From assembly GCA_026989715.1 (NCBI GenBank), contig JALSIU010000096.1:1-24798 (forward strand): a stretch of 24,798 nt of DNA, in the 5' to 3' direction. The position numbers and the translations under genes are program-made. The notes under the pieces are model-generated. The model saw only the letters and a program-made list of their open reading frames with translations, made no database searches and had not been told where the DNA came from. The DNA comes from Methylomonas sp. GTDB taxonomy: Bacteria > Pseudomonadota > Gammaproteobacteria > Methylococcales > Methylomonadaceae. Of this stretch, positions 7,438 through 16,196 are shown piece by piece; position 1 is the first letter of the stretch, and each line of letters starts with the position of its first letter.

Positions 7438-7740
7438 TTAAAGATTCAACGCCACATGAATAAAAAATATCACAGGACAAGCTATGAATAAAAAAAGTAA
7501 TGACCAGATTATTTGTTTACGGCTAATTTTTGGGTTTTTATACGTTAAAGCTAATGCAACAAACGCAGGTGCTATTAATGTAATCCAAAGTTCAATTTGA
7601 TTATTTATTAAATTATTTGCTCTATCCAAATAAAAGATAGATACCACATTGAAGATAAATACTCCGAAAAGATAAACGATTAAAAACTTTAGATATGCCA
7701 CATCGATAGCCTCCATTTTTTCGTTTAAAGAATATAGCAT
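7438..7740 (-). CDS. Small membrane protein downstream of zur, unknown
   Basis: A 100-residue frame with three likely membrane helices (about residues 15-37, 50-67 and 77-97) and no recognisable family. Its start (complement of 7738-7740) lies six bases beyond the zur stop on the same strand, which suggests translational coupling; no ribosome binding site is seen. An alternative start is Met9. It faces merP tail to tail across 140 bases (7298-7437), where I see no clear terminator. The length, hydrophobic pattern and close spacing make it a plausible gene, but there is no homology argument. Confidence 0.5.
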   Translation of the reverse strand: MLYSLNEKMEAIDVAYLKFLIVYLFGVFIFNVVSIFYLDRANNLINNQIELWITLIAPAFVALALTYKNPKISRKQIIWSLLFLFIACPVIFFIHVALNL

Positions 7741-7746
7741 TATTAT

Positions 7747-8232
7747 TTATGCCGCACAGTGGCTGCATATACCCTGCAGTTCTAATGTTAAATAATGCGG
7801 GGTAAATTGTATGCTCTTGCTTAAAGCAAATAATTGTTCATAAATAGGTTCGGCATCCATTTCATAGGCATTATGGCATTGCGTGCAAATTAGAATAACA
7901 GATTTATGTTGGCTTTCTGCATGTAAGCAAGCTATAAAAGCATTTAATGATTCGACTTTATGGACTAAGCCTGCTTCCATTAAAAAATCCAACGCACGAT
8001 AAATGGTGACCGGTTTGGCTTTGGCATCTTCTGCATGAAATATATCTAATAATTCATAAGCACCAATCGCTTTATGGCTGGTACAGATTAATTCCAGAAT
8101 TCGCCGCCTGATAGGGGTTAGGCGTAAGCCTTTTTGATGGCAAACCTGCTCGGCTACGTGTAGTGCTTGTTGCAAGCAGCTCTTGTGGTTATGAGGGTGT
8201 TGTATTGTTTTGCTGTCAATGACGTGGGTCAT
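7747..8232 (-). CDS. zur: Zur, zinc-responsive Fur-family repressor
   Basis: Fur-family repressor of zinc uptake, 161 residues. The DNA-binding half carries RLTPIRRRILELI and the Zur-typical block AYELLDIF, then AKPVTIYRALDFLMEAGLVH with KVESLNAFIAC, which matches E. coli Zur closely. The C-terminal half has two CxxC pairs for structural zinc (ICTQC and GICSHC). The frame is open to a GTG at 8253, but ATG 8230-8232 is chosen: it begins one base after the stop of the upstream TonB receptor gene and has CAGG seven bases before it. It is therefore co-transcribed with the zinc receptor, and the Zur-box-like palindrome before that gene would make the repressor autoregulated. Confidence 0.92.
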   Translation of the reverse strand: MTHVIDSKTIQHPHNHKSCLQQALHVAEQVCHQKGLRLTPIRRRILELICTSHKAIGAYELLDIFHAEDAKAKPVTIYRALDFLMEAGLVHKVESLNAFIACLHAESQHKSVILICTQCHNAYEMDAEPIYEQLFALSKSIQFTPHYLTLELQGICSHCAA

Positions 8233-8233
8233 A

Positions 8234-10216
8234 TTAGAACCTGATGCGGACACCGATTTCTACCCCTCTGCCGGGTTCGGGGGCAACGTCCTTTAAAAAG
8301 GAGCTGGCATTGCGAATCGTTGCATTTAATAAATTAGTGGCTTTAAAAAATAATAAGGTTTCGGCTGTCTTCATTATGTCTACCTTATAATTAGCGTTTA
8401 AGTTTAACAATAAATAGCCTGGTGTGGTGCTTTCATTTTTACCGGTGTGCTTTTGTGTGCCGGCACGGGTTAAGCGCAAATTGGCGGTCAAGGCATCATA
8501 CGCCGTATAATTTAATTGCATGCCATAACGCAACGGCGGCATGCGCGGCACATTACCACCTGCATTAAATTTACCACGTACATAATCACTGAAGACACTG
8601 ATGTCGAATTGGTGATTCATCGCTTCCCATAGCGGCATATTGATTTGGGCTTCAAAGCCATAAAAGCGTACATTGTCTTGCATAGCTTGATAGACCGGTA
8701 AGCAATTGGTACCGGTAGGACAACGGTTGGTGATTTGCTCATTGTCTAAATTAAACCAAGTGCCTGTATTTTGTTGGTTGATGTATTGATTACTCCAATT
8801 ATGAAAGAGATTTAATTCCGTACTCAGCCAATGAAAATGGGTTTTGAAGCTCAGTTCTAAATTATAAGAAGTTTCGAGTTGTAGGTTTTCATTGCCTAAT
8901 ACATAGCTTTGGGCGGCAAAATGAATGCCGTCAGCAAAGAGCTCTTGTACATTGGGCGCGCGCTGAGCATGTGTAAAAGCCAGGCTCATTAGTACCGCAT
9001 CATTAGGTTGCCATAATGCCGATAAAGAGGCATTAATTGGCGTATGGTGTTTACGTGCAAAGCCTTCTGCATCAATTTGTTGATGCTCAATACGCAGTCC
9101 TAGTTCATATGTTATCTTATCGGTAGAGATGCTTTCGACTAAAAAGGTCGCATAGTTTTGTGTTGCGGAAGGGGGGATATAGGCTTCTGTTCCCACGACA
9201 TGCAACTTTTTATTTTGTACTTGCAAGCCAATTGTGCCATGGTCAATAAAGCTAAATGCTTTATGTGCCAGCTCAAAACGGCCTTCTATGCCTTGATTAT
9301 CAAATTGAGTGCCGATGGTGATGCCATCTTCCAGTTCATTATGTCGGTAATCATTATAGCTAAAGCGAAATTTTAAAGCCTCTATGCCTGTAAAAGGGTC
9401 ATAAAATTCTGCTTTTGCATCATAGCGGGTTTGTTGCAAGTCAATGCGCACTAATTCATCGACCGGCGGAATGCCGTAATTGTTATTTAAGTGATTGACG
9501 GAAAAGCCTAGCATACCCCAATCATCTACCCAAGAAGCCCCTAGGGTAGCACTCCAGCTTTGTGCATCGCTATTTTCGACATAGCCAAGGCCATTTGACT
9601 TGCCTGGAACATGGTAATTATCGCTACTACGAAAAAAACCATCGACATGCCAAGCCAGTTTATTGAGTCCGCCATCATGTTTTACAACACTACTCCATTG
9701 ATTAGATACGGATTGATAGCGTTGTTCAAGTGCGGTCTTCAGAGAGTCGGGGAGAGCAAGAGGGATTCTATTATCGATAACATTGATAATGCCGCCTATT
9801 GCGCCGCTACTATACAGTAAACCGGAAGGGCCGCGTAAGACTTCAATGCGTTCGGCAAGTAGTGCTTCGGTACTATTGGCATGGTCAGGGCTAATGCCTG
9901 ATACATCAAGGCTACTGAGTCCATTTTGTAAAACCTGTACACGGTTGCCCATTTGGCCTCTTATGATAGGTTGTCCGACATTGTTGCCAAAGGACATGCT
10001 GTGAATGCCTAATTCTTGTTTTAGGGTTTCGCCAAGGGTGCCGGCTTGTTTTTGCGTCAGTTCATCTCCTGACAAAATATTGATTGAGTACGCATTATCA
10101 GAAAAGCTTGCCTGAGAGGGAGCGGCAATAATAACGTCCTCTAATTCTTGTACGTCATTCGCGACCGCTGCACCTGTTGTAATCAATAAAAATAAAGGGA
10201 GTTGTTTAGATGTCAT
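8234..10216 (-). CDS. znuD: ZnuD-like TonB-dependent outer-membrane zinc receptor
   Basis: Outer-membrane beta-barrel of 660 residues that imports zinc or a zinc complex using TonB energy. It has a signal peptide (1-19), a TonB-box-like stretch EDVIIAA (about 26-32), a plug domain (about 40-150) with PIIRGQMGNRVQVLQNG, SPDHANS and RIEVLRGPSGLLYSSGAIGG, then a 22-strand-type barrel ending in the terminal aromatic motif (GVRIRF). The plug wording closely follows Neisseria ZnuD. A loop holds a cysteine pair (NRCPTGTNC), also seen in that family. Operon with zur and a Zur-box-like site in front independently support zinc as substrate. No ribosome binding site is obvious before ATG 10216. The gene symbol is by similarity; haem transport has also been discussed for ZnuD. 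Confidence 0.88.
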   Translation of the reverse strand: MTSKQLPLFLLITTGAAVANDVQELEDVIIAAPSQASFSDNAYSINILSGDELTQKQAGTLGETLKQELGIHSMSFGNNVGQPIIRGQMGNRVQVLQNGLSSLDVSGISPDHANSTEALLAERIEVLRGPSGLLYSSGAIGGIINVIDNRIPLALPDSLKTALEQRYQSVSNQWSSVVKHDGGLNKLAWHVDGFFRSSDNYHVPGKSNGLGYVENSDAQSWSATLGASWVDDWGMLGFSVNHLNNNYGIPPVDELVRIDLQQTRYDAKAEFYDPFTGIEALKFRFSYNDYRHNELEDGITIGTQFDNQGIEGRFELAHKAFSFIDHGTIGLQVQNKKLHVVGTEAYIPPSATQNYATFLVESISTDKITYELGLRIEHQQIDAEGFARKHHTPINASLSALWQPNDAVLMSLAFTHAQRAPNVQELFADGIHFAAQSYVLGNENLQLETSYNLELSFKTHFHWLSTELNLFHNWSNQYINQQNTGTWFNLDNEQITNRCPTGTNCLPVYQAMQDNVRFYGFEAQINMPLWEAMNHQFDISVFSDYVRGKFNAGGNVPRMPPLRYGMQLNYTAYDALTANLRLTRAGTQKHTGKNESTTPGYLLLNLNANYKVDIMKTAETLLFFKATNLLNATIRNASSFLKDVAPEPGRGVEIGVRIRF

Positions 10217-10254
10217 GGTTAAAAATGGTCAGCAAAAGAGCACGATGCTATAAA

Positions 10255-10276
10255 TTGTAATGTAATAATATTACAA
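10255..10276. promoter_or_regulatory. Candidate Zur box in front of znuD-zur
   Basis: Perfect 7-base arms TTGTAAT (10255-10261) and ATTACAA (10270-10276) are separated by eight A/T-rich bases. Zur boxes of gammaproteobacteria are AT-rich palindromes of this size (TGTTATA...TATAACA type). The site lies about 40-60 bases before the start codon of the receptor gene, over its likely -10 region, as expected for repression. Confidence 0.7.
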
Positions 10277-10483
10277 TTTTATATCGAGCAAAAGGTTTAT
10301 TTTTATTTGTTAAGTTAGGGGGTATGAAATATTTGCGTTAAGCATCGCGTAAAGTGAAAGTATGCTTTGTTGCTTATACTTCGAAATGCAGGAGAGTGAT
10401 TAAGCAGTGTATCTAAATTTTCGCCAGTCTTTGCATTTATTTTCTTATCTAAAGTCTCGTGCATAAATTTACGGCTCAATTGT

Positions 10484-10816
10484 TTGACCACTACAGAGCT
10501 GGATTTAAGCGATTTTGAATACACCTTTTATACCGCATATACCGCAGTTGCTGATAATAAAAGTACTCAAGAGCTAATGCAGTACGATAAATTAAGAGAA
10601 CTGGCGGTTGTTCTTACCGAGCGAGTGAGGCAAAATGCTTCTATTGACTGGATAATAAAAGAAAGCGTGCTAAAAGTTGAAAGTGATTATCAAACGTACG
10701 CTCTCAGGTAGTATGGTTATCCGTCTGATATGCAATTATTAGCCGCTGCAACGCTTTTAAAACTAGCTGAATTGATTGCCGGTGAGGTAACGGTTATTGC
10801 ATGGATAGTTGTGTAA
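10484..10816 (+). pseudogene. hsdR: Relic of type I restriction enzyme HsdR, C-terminal end
   Basis: The + strand encodes pieces of the HsdR C-terminal domain in order: YDKLRELAVVLTERVRQN, then ASIDWIIKESV, up to 10669 in one frame. KLKVIIKRTL follows in another frame (10674-10703). YGYPSDMQLLAAATLLKLAE with LIAGE then returns to the first frame (10712-10786). Intact HsdR proteins read ...DWTxxESVRAKL(R/K)VxxKRxLRKYGYPPD..., so the fragments are collinear with two compensating indels, roughly two bases lost near 10670 and two gained near 10704. Read in the first frame alone there is also an amber stop at 10709-10711. No helicase or nuclease part, and no hsdM or hsdS, is found in the window. 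The upstream limit is uncertain; nothing recognisable is visible before about 10484. Confidence 0.75.
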
Positions 10817-10976
10817 GTAACTGTATTTATGTGATATTTTTCAAGTATTGCTAGGAGATATATGAGAAGATAAACAGGTATTGCGCTTTCTGTTGGTGAT
10901 TACTCTAATATTGGATTATTCACGTTGCCTTAAACAGATATGCGGTTTTTAGAATATGCGCGAAATAAAAAATAAT
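10817..10976. other. Intergenic stretch, no recognisable content
   Basis: AT-rich sequence between the hsdR relic and the FAD dehydrogenase. I see no RNA gene, clear promoter or terminator. Together with 10277-10483, which is also empty apart from an unconvincing - strand frame, it makes an approximately 700-base non-coding or decayed region around the relic. Confidence 0.5.
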
Positions 10977-12590
10977 ATGTTACGAATTAATAATATACAA
11001 TTACATTTAGACCATACTGAGCCAGAATTGCAGGCCGCCATTTGTGAGAAACTGGCTATTAAAAACGAGCAGTTATTAAACTATCGCGTTTATAAGCGCA
11101 GTTATGATGCGCGGCAAAAACACAATATCTTTTTTATTTATAGCTTAGATGTTGCTACAACGCAGGATGCAGATTTATTGGTGCAATTTGCACAAGATGC
11201 ACAAGTAAAGCCTAAGCCTGATGACCGTTATCAATTGGTTGCGCAGGCACCTAAAAATTTATCTGAACGCCCGATTGTTATTGGTATGGGGCCTTGTGGT
11301 TTATTTGCGGGTCTTATTTTGGCACAGATGGGCTTTAAACCTATTATCTTAGAGCGTGGCAAAGCGGTACGTGAGCGAACGGTGGATACCTTTGGTTTAT
11401 GGCGCAAGCGTCAGTTAAATGTTGAGTCTAACGTACAATTTGGCGAGGGCGGTGCCGGTACTTTTTCTGACGGTAAATTGTATACGCAAATTAAAGACCC
11501 ACAGCATCATGGGCGTAAGGTATTGCAAGAATTTGTTAAGGCTGGTGCGCCCGAAGAGATTTTGTATTTAAGCAAGCCGCATATTGGCACTTTTAAGCTG
11601 GTGTCTATGGTAGAAAAGATGCGGGCGACTATTGAGTCCTTAGGTGGGGAAGTGCGCTTTGAGCAACGAGTGGATGATGTTTTAATCGAAGATCAGCAAA
11701 TACAAGGCGTGATGCTGGCAAGTGGTGAAACTTTATTGAGTCGGCATGTTGTGTTTGCAATTGGCCATAGTGCGCGGGATACCTTTAAAATGTTATTTGC
11801 ACAAGGGGTTTATATCGAAGCAAAGCCTTTTTCTATTGGTTTTAGAATTGAGCACCCGCAAGCAATGATAGATAGGTGTCGTTTTGGTGATTATGCAGGG
11901 CATGAGTTGTTAGGTGCGGCGGATTATAAATTAGTGCATCATTGTAAAAATGGTCGCTCTGTTTATAGTTTTTGTATGTGTCCAGGCGGTACGGTGGTAG
12001 CGGCTACGTCTGCGGAAGGGCATATTGTGACCAATGGCATGAGTCAATATTCACGCAATGAGCGCAATGCAAACAGTGCCATTGTGGTGGGTATTGCGCC
12101 TGAACAAGACTATCCCGGTTCACCGCTGGCCGGTCTAGATTTGCAAGAAAAATTAGAGCAATATGCCTTTGTGGCAGGCGGGAGTACATATGATGCGCCA
12201 GCACAGTTGGTGGGCGATTTTTTAGCGAAGCGGCCGAGTACTGCACTGGGAAGCGTTGCACCTTCTTATCAGCCGGGTGTTAAATTAGGCGACTTAAGTG
12301 CTTGTCTGCCTGATTATGCGATAACAGCCATTCGTGAGGCGATTCCTGCGTTTGATAAAAAGATTAAAGGTTTTGCCATGCAGGATGCGGTATTGACAGC
12401 GGTGGAAACGCGCACTTCATCACCGATACGCTTAAAGCGTGACCGAGATTCGTTGCAGAGTATTAATACTACAGGGCTTTATCCTGCCGGTGAAGGCGCA
12501 GGTTATGCCGGTGGCATTTTATCGGCCGCAGTGGATGGTATTAAAATTGCGGAAGCGGTGGCTTTGGATATGTTGCAAAATTCAATTTAG
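10977..12590 (+). CDS. FAD-dependent dehydrogenase of the COG2509 type
   Basis: A 537-residue flavoprotein. An N-terminal region (about 1-95, LRINNIQLHLDHTEPELQAA) typical of this family precedes a Rossmann dinucleotide fold with IVIGMGPCGLFAGLILAQMG and the acidic end of strand 2 in IILERG. Further family motifs are GEGGAGTFSDGKLYT, the FAIGHSARDT second nucleotide-binding segment, and a C-terminal FAD segment GLYPAGEGAGYAGGILSAAVDG. The reaction and substrate are not established for this family. Start: ATG 10977 matches the family N-terminus; ATG 10956 is in frame and adds seven residues; neither has a good ribosome binding site. It stands alone before the ribosomal-protein promoter. Confidence 0.85.
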   Translation: MLRINNIQLHLDHTEPELQAAICEKLAIKNEQLLNYRVYKRSYDARQKHNIFFIYSLDVATTQDADLLVQFAQDAQVKPKPDDRYQLVAQAPKNLSERPIVIGMGPCGLFAGLILAQMGFKPIILERGKAVRERTVDTFGLWRKRQLNVESNVQFGEGGAGTFSDGKLYTQIKDPQHHGRKVLQEFVKAGAPEEILYLSKPHIGTFKLVSMVEKMRATIESLGGEVRFEQRVDDVLIEDQQIQGVMLASGETLLSRHVVFAIGHSARDTFKMLFAQGVYIEAKPFSIGFRIEHPQAMIDRCRFGDYAGHELLGAADYKLVHHCKNGRSVYSFCMCPGGTVVAATSAEGHIVTNGMSQYSRNERNANSAIVVGIAPEQDYPGSPLAGLDLQEKLEQYAFVAGGSTYDAPAQLVGDFLAKRPSTALGSVAPSYQPGVKLGDLSACLPDYAITAIREAIPAFDKKIKGFAMQDAVLTAVETRTSSPIRLKRDRDSLQSINTTGLYPAGEGAGYAGGILSAAVDGIKIAEAVALDMLQNSI

Positions 12591-12639
12591 TACCGGTTTT
12601 TTAAGTGCATTCCGTCGATAACATTTTGTTTATATGGGC

Positions 12640-12668
12640 TTGAAAGAAAATGACAATTTTAGTATCAT
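12640..12668 (+). promoter_or_regulatory. Promoter of rplM-rpsI
   Basis: TTGAAA (12640-12645), a 17-base spacer and TATCAT (12663-12668), about 40 bases before rplM. Good match to a sigma-70 promoter and placed as expected for this operon. Confidence 0.7.
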
Positions 12669-12706
12669 AGACGGCTAACTTAAAATCTTACAAAAAGATA
12701 CGAATT

Positions 12707-13135
12707 ATGAAAACATTTAGCGCAAAACCCGCTGAAGTGAAGCGCGATTGGTATGTGATCGATGCAGAAGGCAAGACGCTTGGACGTTTAGCAACTGAAG
12801 TTGCTCGCCGCCTTCGTGGTAAGCATAAGCCAGAATATACGCCCCACGTTGATACAGGTGATTATATTATCGTGATTAACGCTGAAAAAATCGGTGTAAC
12901 GGGTAATAAAGAACAAGACAAAATGTACCACCACCATACAGGTTACGTTGGTAACTTGAAAAGTGTTAGTTTAGGTAAATTAAGACAAACTTTTCCGGAT
13001 CGCATCATTAATAATGCGGTGAAAGGAATGTTGCCAAGAAACCCGTTGGGTCGTGCAATGTTCAGAAAGTTAAAAGTATATGCAGGCCCTGAACATGGTC
13101 ATCAAGCTCAACAACCTAAAGTTTTAGAACTTTAG
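12707..13135 (+). CDS. rplM: 50S ribosomal protein L13
   Basis: Early-assembling large-subunit protein that binds 23S rRNA. The 142 residues equal the E. coli length. Characteristic segments are KRDWYVIDAEGKTLGRLATE, GKHKPEYTPHVDTGDYI, KMYHHHTGYVGNLK and the signature AVKGMLPRNPLGRAMFRKLK. It is first in a two-gene operon with rpsI, 20 bases apart, the standard bacterial arrangement. Confidence 0.98.
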   Translation: MKTFSAKPAEVKRDWYVIDAEGKTLGRLATEVARRLRGKHKPEYTPHVDTGDYIIVINAEKIGVTGNKEQDKMYHHHTGYVGNLKSVSLGKLRQTFPDRIINNAVKGMLPRNPLGRAMFRKLKVYAGPEHGHQAQQPKVLEL

Positions 13136-13155
13136 GCAACTAACAGGTTAATATC

Positions 13156-13548
13156 ATGGCAGAAGCTCAATATTACGGAACAGGACGACGCAAAAGTGCA
13201 ATTGCACGTGTTTATGCTCAATCAGGTTCTGGTAAATTTACAGTCAATAACAAATCAATTGAAGAATACTTTGGTCGTAAAACAGACCAAATGGTTGCGC
13301 TTCAAGCATTGGAGTTATTGGAATTAACAGATAAATTCGACATCAATGTTACCGTTAAAGGTAGTGGTCCATCAGGACAAGCCGGTGCAATTCGTCACGG
13401 TGTGACGCGTGCGCTAATGGAATATGATGAAACATTGCGTCCTGAATTAAGAAAAGCCGGCTTTGTTACGCGTGATTCACGTCGTGTAGAGCGTAAAAAA
13501 GTGGGTTTACACAAAGCGAGAAAACGTCCTCAGTACTCAAAACGTTAA
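13156..13548 (+). CDS. rpsI: 30S ribosomal protein S9
   Basis: Small-subunit protein whose basic C-terminal tail reaches the P-site tRNA. The 130 residues are the normal length. It shows YYGTGRRKSAIARVY, VKGSGPSGQAGAIRHG and the terminal QYSKR with the invariant final Lys-Arg. CAGG about ten bases before ATG 13156 serves as ribosome binding site. It is followed by a strong terminator. Confidence 0.98.
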   Translation: MAEAQYYGTGRRKSAIARVYAQSGSGKFTVNNKSIEEYFGRKTDQMVALQALELLELTDKFDINVTVKGSGPSGQAGAIRHGVTRALMEYDETLRPELRKAGFVTRDSRRVERKKVGLHKARKRPQYSKR

Positions 13549-13618
13549 TCGTTTTTCGCGGGGTTGTATTGGTTATGAGTTTGCTCATAGTCAGTGCAAT
13601 TTAAGCGTACAGCATAAG

Positions 13619-13653
13619 AAGGGTTGTAATTGTAAGATTACAGCCCTTTTTTT
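13619..13653 (+). terminator. Rho-independent terminator of rplM-rpsI
   Basis: A 12-pair stem, AAGGGTTGTAAT (13619-13630) with ATTACAGCCCTT (13637-13648), one G-T pair, six-base loop and a run of T to 13653. A smaller hairpin TATGAG/CTCATA lies upstream at 13574-13589 without a T-run. Confidence 0.9.
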
Positions 13654-13707
13654 ATGGAAGTTCCGCGTCTTTCAGTTCTTATTATTTACTTAATTTAAGA
13701 TAAACAT

Positions 13708-15108
13708 ATGGCCGATATTGAATATCAAAGTCGTGATCGTGCACTAGAGTCATTAAAAGTGCCACCGCACTCTATTCAAGCTGAGCAATCAGTATTGGGT
13801 GGATTGATGTTGGATAATGAACGCTGGGACACGGTAGCGGATAAAGTGACAGAAGTTGATTTTTACCGTAAGGATCATCGGTTAATTTTTCGTATTATTG
13901 CTGATTTGGCGGATAAAAATGTCCCCTTTGATGTGATAACCATTTCGGAAGCACTGAAAAAACTGGGTGAATTAGAAGAAGTAGGGGGCTTGGCCTATTT
14001 AAGTGTTTTAGCGAAAGATACGCCCAGTGCGGCGAATATTGTCGCTTATGCCAATATCGTGCGGGATCGTTCAGTACTTCGGCAATTAATTCATGTAGGA
14101 ACGGATATTTCCGAATCAGTATTTAATACCGAAGGTAGGCCTACCGGTGATTTATTGGAGCGGGCGGAAAAAAAGGTTTTTGAAATTGCGGAACAACGTC
14201 AGAAAGGGCAGTCAGGTTTTGTTGCCATTAAAGATTTATTAAGTACCGCCGTTGAAAAAATTGAAACTTTGTTTGAGCAAGACGGCGGGGTGACCGGTAT
14301 TAGTACGGGGTTTAGTGACTTGGATGAAATGACCTCGGGGTTGCAACGTGGTGATTTAGTTATTATCGCGGGTCGGCCTTCAATGGGGAAAACCACCATT
14401 GCGATGAATATGGCTGAAAATGTAGCGGTGGGTAGCGGCTTGCCTGTTGCAGTCTTTAGTATGGAAATGCCGGGCGATTCGTTAGCCATGCGTATGCTGT
14501 CATCACTAGGGCGTATAGACCAACATAAGGTCAGAACGGGTGGGCTCGGTGATGATGAGTGGCCGCGTTTGACATCCACTATTAACTTATTGGCAGCAAC
14601 GCAATTATTTATTGATGATACCCCCGCCTTAACACCAAATGAGGTGCGCTCCAGAGCAAGGCGTTTAACGCGTGACCATGGTGAATTAGGCTTGATTGTT
14701 TTGGACTATTTGCAATTGATGCAATCCCCCTCTAGCGGTGATAACCGAGTGGCGCAGATTTCGGATATTTCACGCGGTTTAAAAACGATGGCTAAGGAAT
14801 TGAATGTGCCGGTTGTGGCATTATCGCAGTTAAATCGTAATCTCGAACAACGGCCTAGTAAACGCCCTGTGATGTCGGATTTAAGGGATTCGGGCAGTAT
14901 CGAGCAGGATGCTGATGTGATTATGTTTGTGTATCGTGATGAAGTTTATAACGAAGATAGCCCGGATAAAGGCATGGCTGAGTTGATTATTGGTAAGCAA
15001 CGGAATGGCCCTATCGGTACGGTACGGCTTACTTTCTTAGGGCAATATACACGATTTGAAAATCATGCATCTGACCCTTATGCCGATTCAGCAGAGAGTT
15101 ATGAATGA
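13708..15108 (+). CDS. dnaB: Replicative DNA helicase DnaB
   Basis: Hexameric helicase that unwinds DNA at the replication fork. 466 residues, close to the usual 460-470. The N-terminal domain (about 1-150) begins with VPPHSIQAEQSVLGGLMLDN. The RecA-like ATPase domain carries Walker A GRPSMGKTT (222-230) and Walker B IVLDYLQLM (about Leu332-Asp333), followed by the VVALSQLNRNLEQRP and DLRDSGSIEQDADVI motifs. There is no intein or other insertion. The stop TGA overlaps the alr start (ATGA), so the two genes are translationally coupled, matching the dnaB-alr order known from E. coli. Confidence 0.98.
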   Translation: MADIEYQSRDRALESLKVPPHSIQAEQSVLGGLMLDNERWDTVADKVTEVDFYRKDHRLIFRIIADLADKNVPFDVITISEALKKLGELEEVGGLAYLSVLAKDTPSAANIVAYANIVRDRSVLRQLIHVGTDISESVFNTEGRPTGDLLERAEKKVFEIAEQRQKGQSGFVAIKDLLSTAVEKIETLFEQDGGVTGISTGFSDLDEMTSGLQRGDLVIIAGRPSMGKTTIAMNMAENVAVGSGLPVAVFSMEMPGDSLAMRMLSSLGRIDQHKVRTGGLGDDEWPRLTSTINLLAATQLFIDDTPALTPNEVRSRARRLTRDHGELGLIVLDYLQLMQSPSSGDNRVAQISDISRGLKTMAKELNVPVVALSQLNRNLEQRPSKRPVMSDLRDSGSIEQDADVIMFVYRDEVYNEDSPDKGMAELIIGKQRNGPIGTVRLTFLGQYTRFENHASDPYADSAESYE

Positions 15109-16196
15109 TGCAGCTTGCTGCGCATATTGAGCTGAACTTAGCGGCCTTAAAGCATAATGTCGCAAAAGTGCGTGAGTATGCCCCGCAATCACAACTAATG
15201 GCAGTGATAAAAGCCAATGCATATGGGCATGGCTTAATCCGTATAGCTCATGCACTGCAAAATCATGTGGATGCATTGGCGGTTGCGCGATTGGATGAGG
15301 CCATTCGTTTACGGCAGGCGGATATTGCAGATACTATTTTGGTATTGCAGGGAGTGAGCTGTGCGGATGAATTACAAGCCTTGCAGCAATATCACTTAGA
15401 TGTTGTCGTGCATACAGAACAGCACGTTGCGTTGTTGGAAGCCAGTGATTTACCGAACCCACAAAATATTTGGTTAAAAATAGATACCGGCATGAATCGC
15501 TTAGGGATTCGCCCTGAGCAGTTTAGTGTGATTTTAGCGCGTTTACAGCAATGTTCATCGGTGGCTACTGCCATCAAGTTTATGACGCATTTTGCTAATG
15601 CGGATGTGGTGCACGATATGAGTACAGCCAAACAATTGCAATTATTTAATGCAACCACGCAGAGCGTCTCGGGTGCTAAAAGCAGTGCAAATTCAGCAGC
15701 CATTATTGCATGGCCTGCGAGCCGGCAGCAATGGGTTAGGCCGGGGCTGATGCTATACGGTGCTTCCCCCATACGCACGCAAAGTGCGGCAGAATTAGGT
15801 TTGCAGCCTGTTATGAGTTTGTACTCACGTTTGATAGCAATTAAACGATTAGCTAAAGGGGAATGCGTGGGCTATGGGGGACAATGGCAGGCAGATCAAG
15901 AGACGTTGCTAGGTATTGTCTCCATTGGCTATGGTGATGGTTATCCGCGTCATATTCGCCACGGTGCGTCAGTGTTACTACGGGGACGGCGCGTGCCGAT
16001 TATTGGTCGGGTATCTATGGATATGCTGACCATTGATTTACAGGCATGCTCTGATGCAAATATAGGCGATAAAGTTACTTTATGGGGCGAAGGATTGCCG
16101 GTAGAAGAGGTTGCCGAGTACGCCGAGACTATACCTTATACATTGCTGTGTGGTATTACTCAGCGTGTGAGTGTACTGGTTAAAGATGCTGAATAA
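15105..16196 (+). CDS. alr: Alanine racemase
   Basis: PLP enzyme that makes D-alanine for peptidoglycan. 363 residues, normal length. The PLP lysine is Lys36 in MAVIKANAYGHG, and the second catalytic base is Tyr257 in ECVGYGGQW. Further hallmarks are IDTGMNRLGIRP, THFANAD, WVRPGLMLYG, GYGDGYPR and GRVSMDMLTIDL. The start ATG at 15105 overlaps the dnaB stop by four bases; a second ATG follows directly at 15108. No terminator is obvious in the 164 bases to the next gene. Confidence 0.97.
   Translation: MMQLAAHIELNLAALKHNVAKVREYAPQSQLMAVIKANAYGHGLIRIAHALQNHVDALAVARLDEAIRLRQADIADTILVLQGVSCADELQALQQYHLDVVVHTEQHVALLEASDLPNPQNIWLKIDTGMNRLGIRPEQFSVILARLQQCSSVATAIKFMTHFANADVVHDMSTAKQLQLFNATTQSVSGAKSSANSAAIIAWPASRQQWVRPGLMLYGASPIRTQSAAELGLQPVMSLYSRLIAIKRLAKGECVGYGGQWQADQETLLGIVSIGYGDGYPRHIRHGASVLLRGRRVPIIGRVSMDMLTIDLQACSDANIGDKVTLWGEGLPVEEVAEYAETIPYTLLCGITQRVSVLVKDAE

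Noticed and set aside
10315..10524. 69-residue - strand frame overlapping the hsdR relic
   Set aside because: It starts at GTG, has no ribosome binding site or recognisable motif, and overlaps the relic on the other strand. Left out as a gene, though a decayed small gene cannot be excluded.
13574..13589. Hairpin TATGAG/CTCATA after rpsI
   Set aside because: Only six pairs and no T-run; the real terminator is at 13619-13653.
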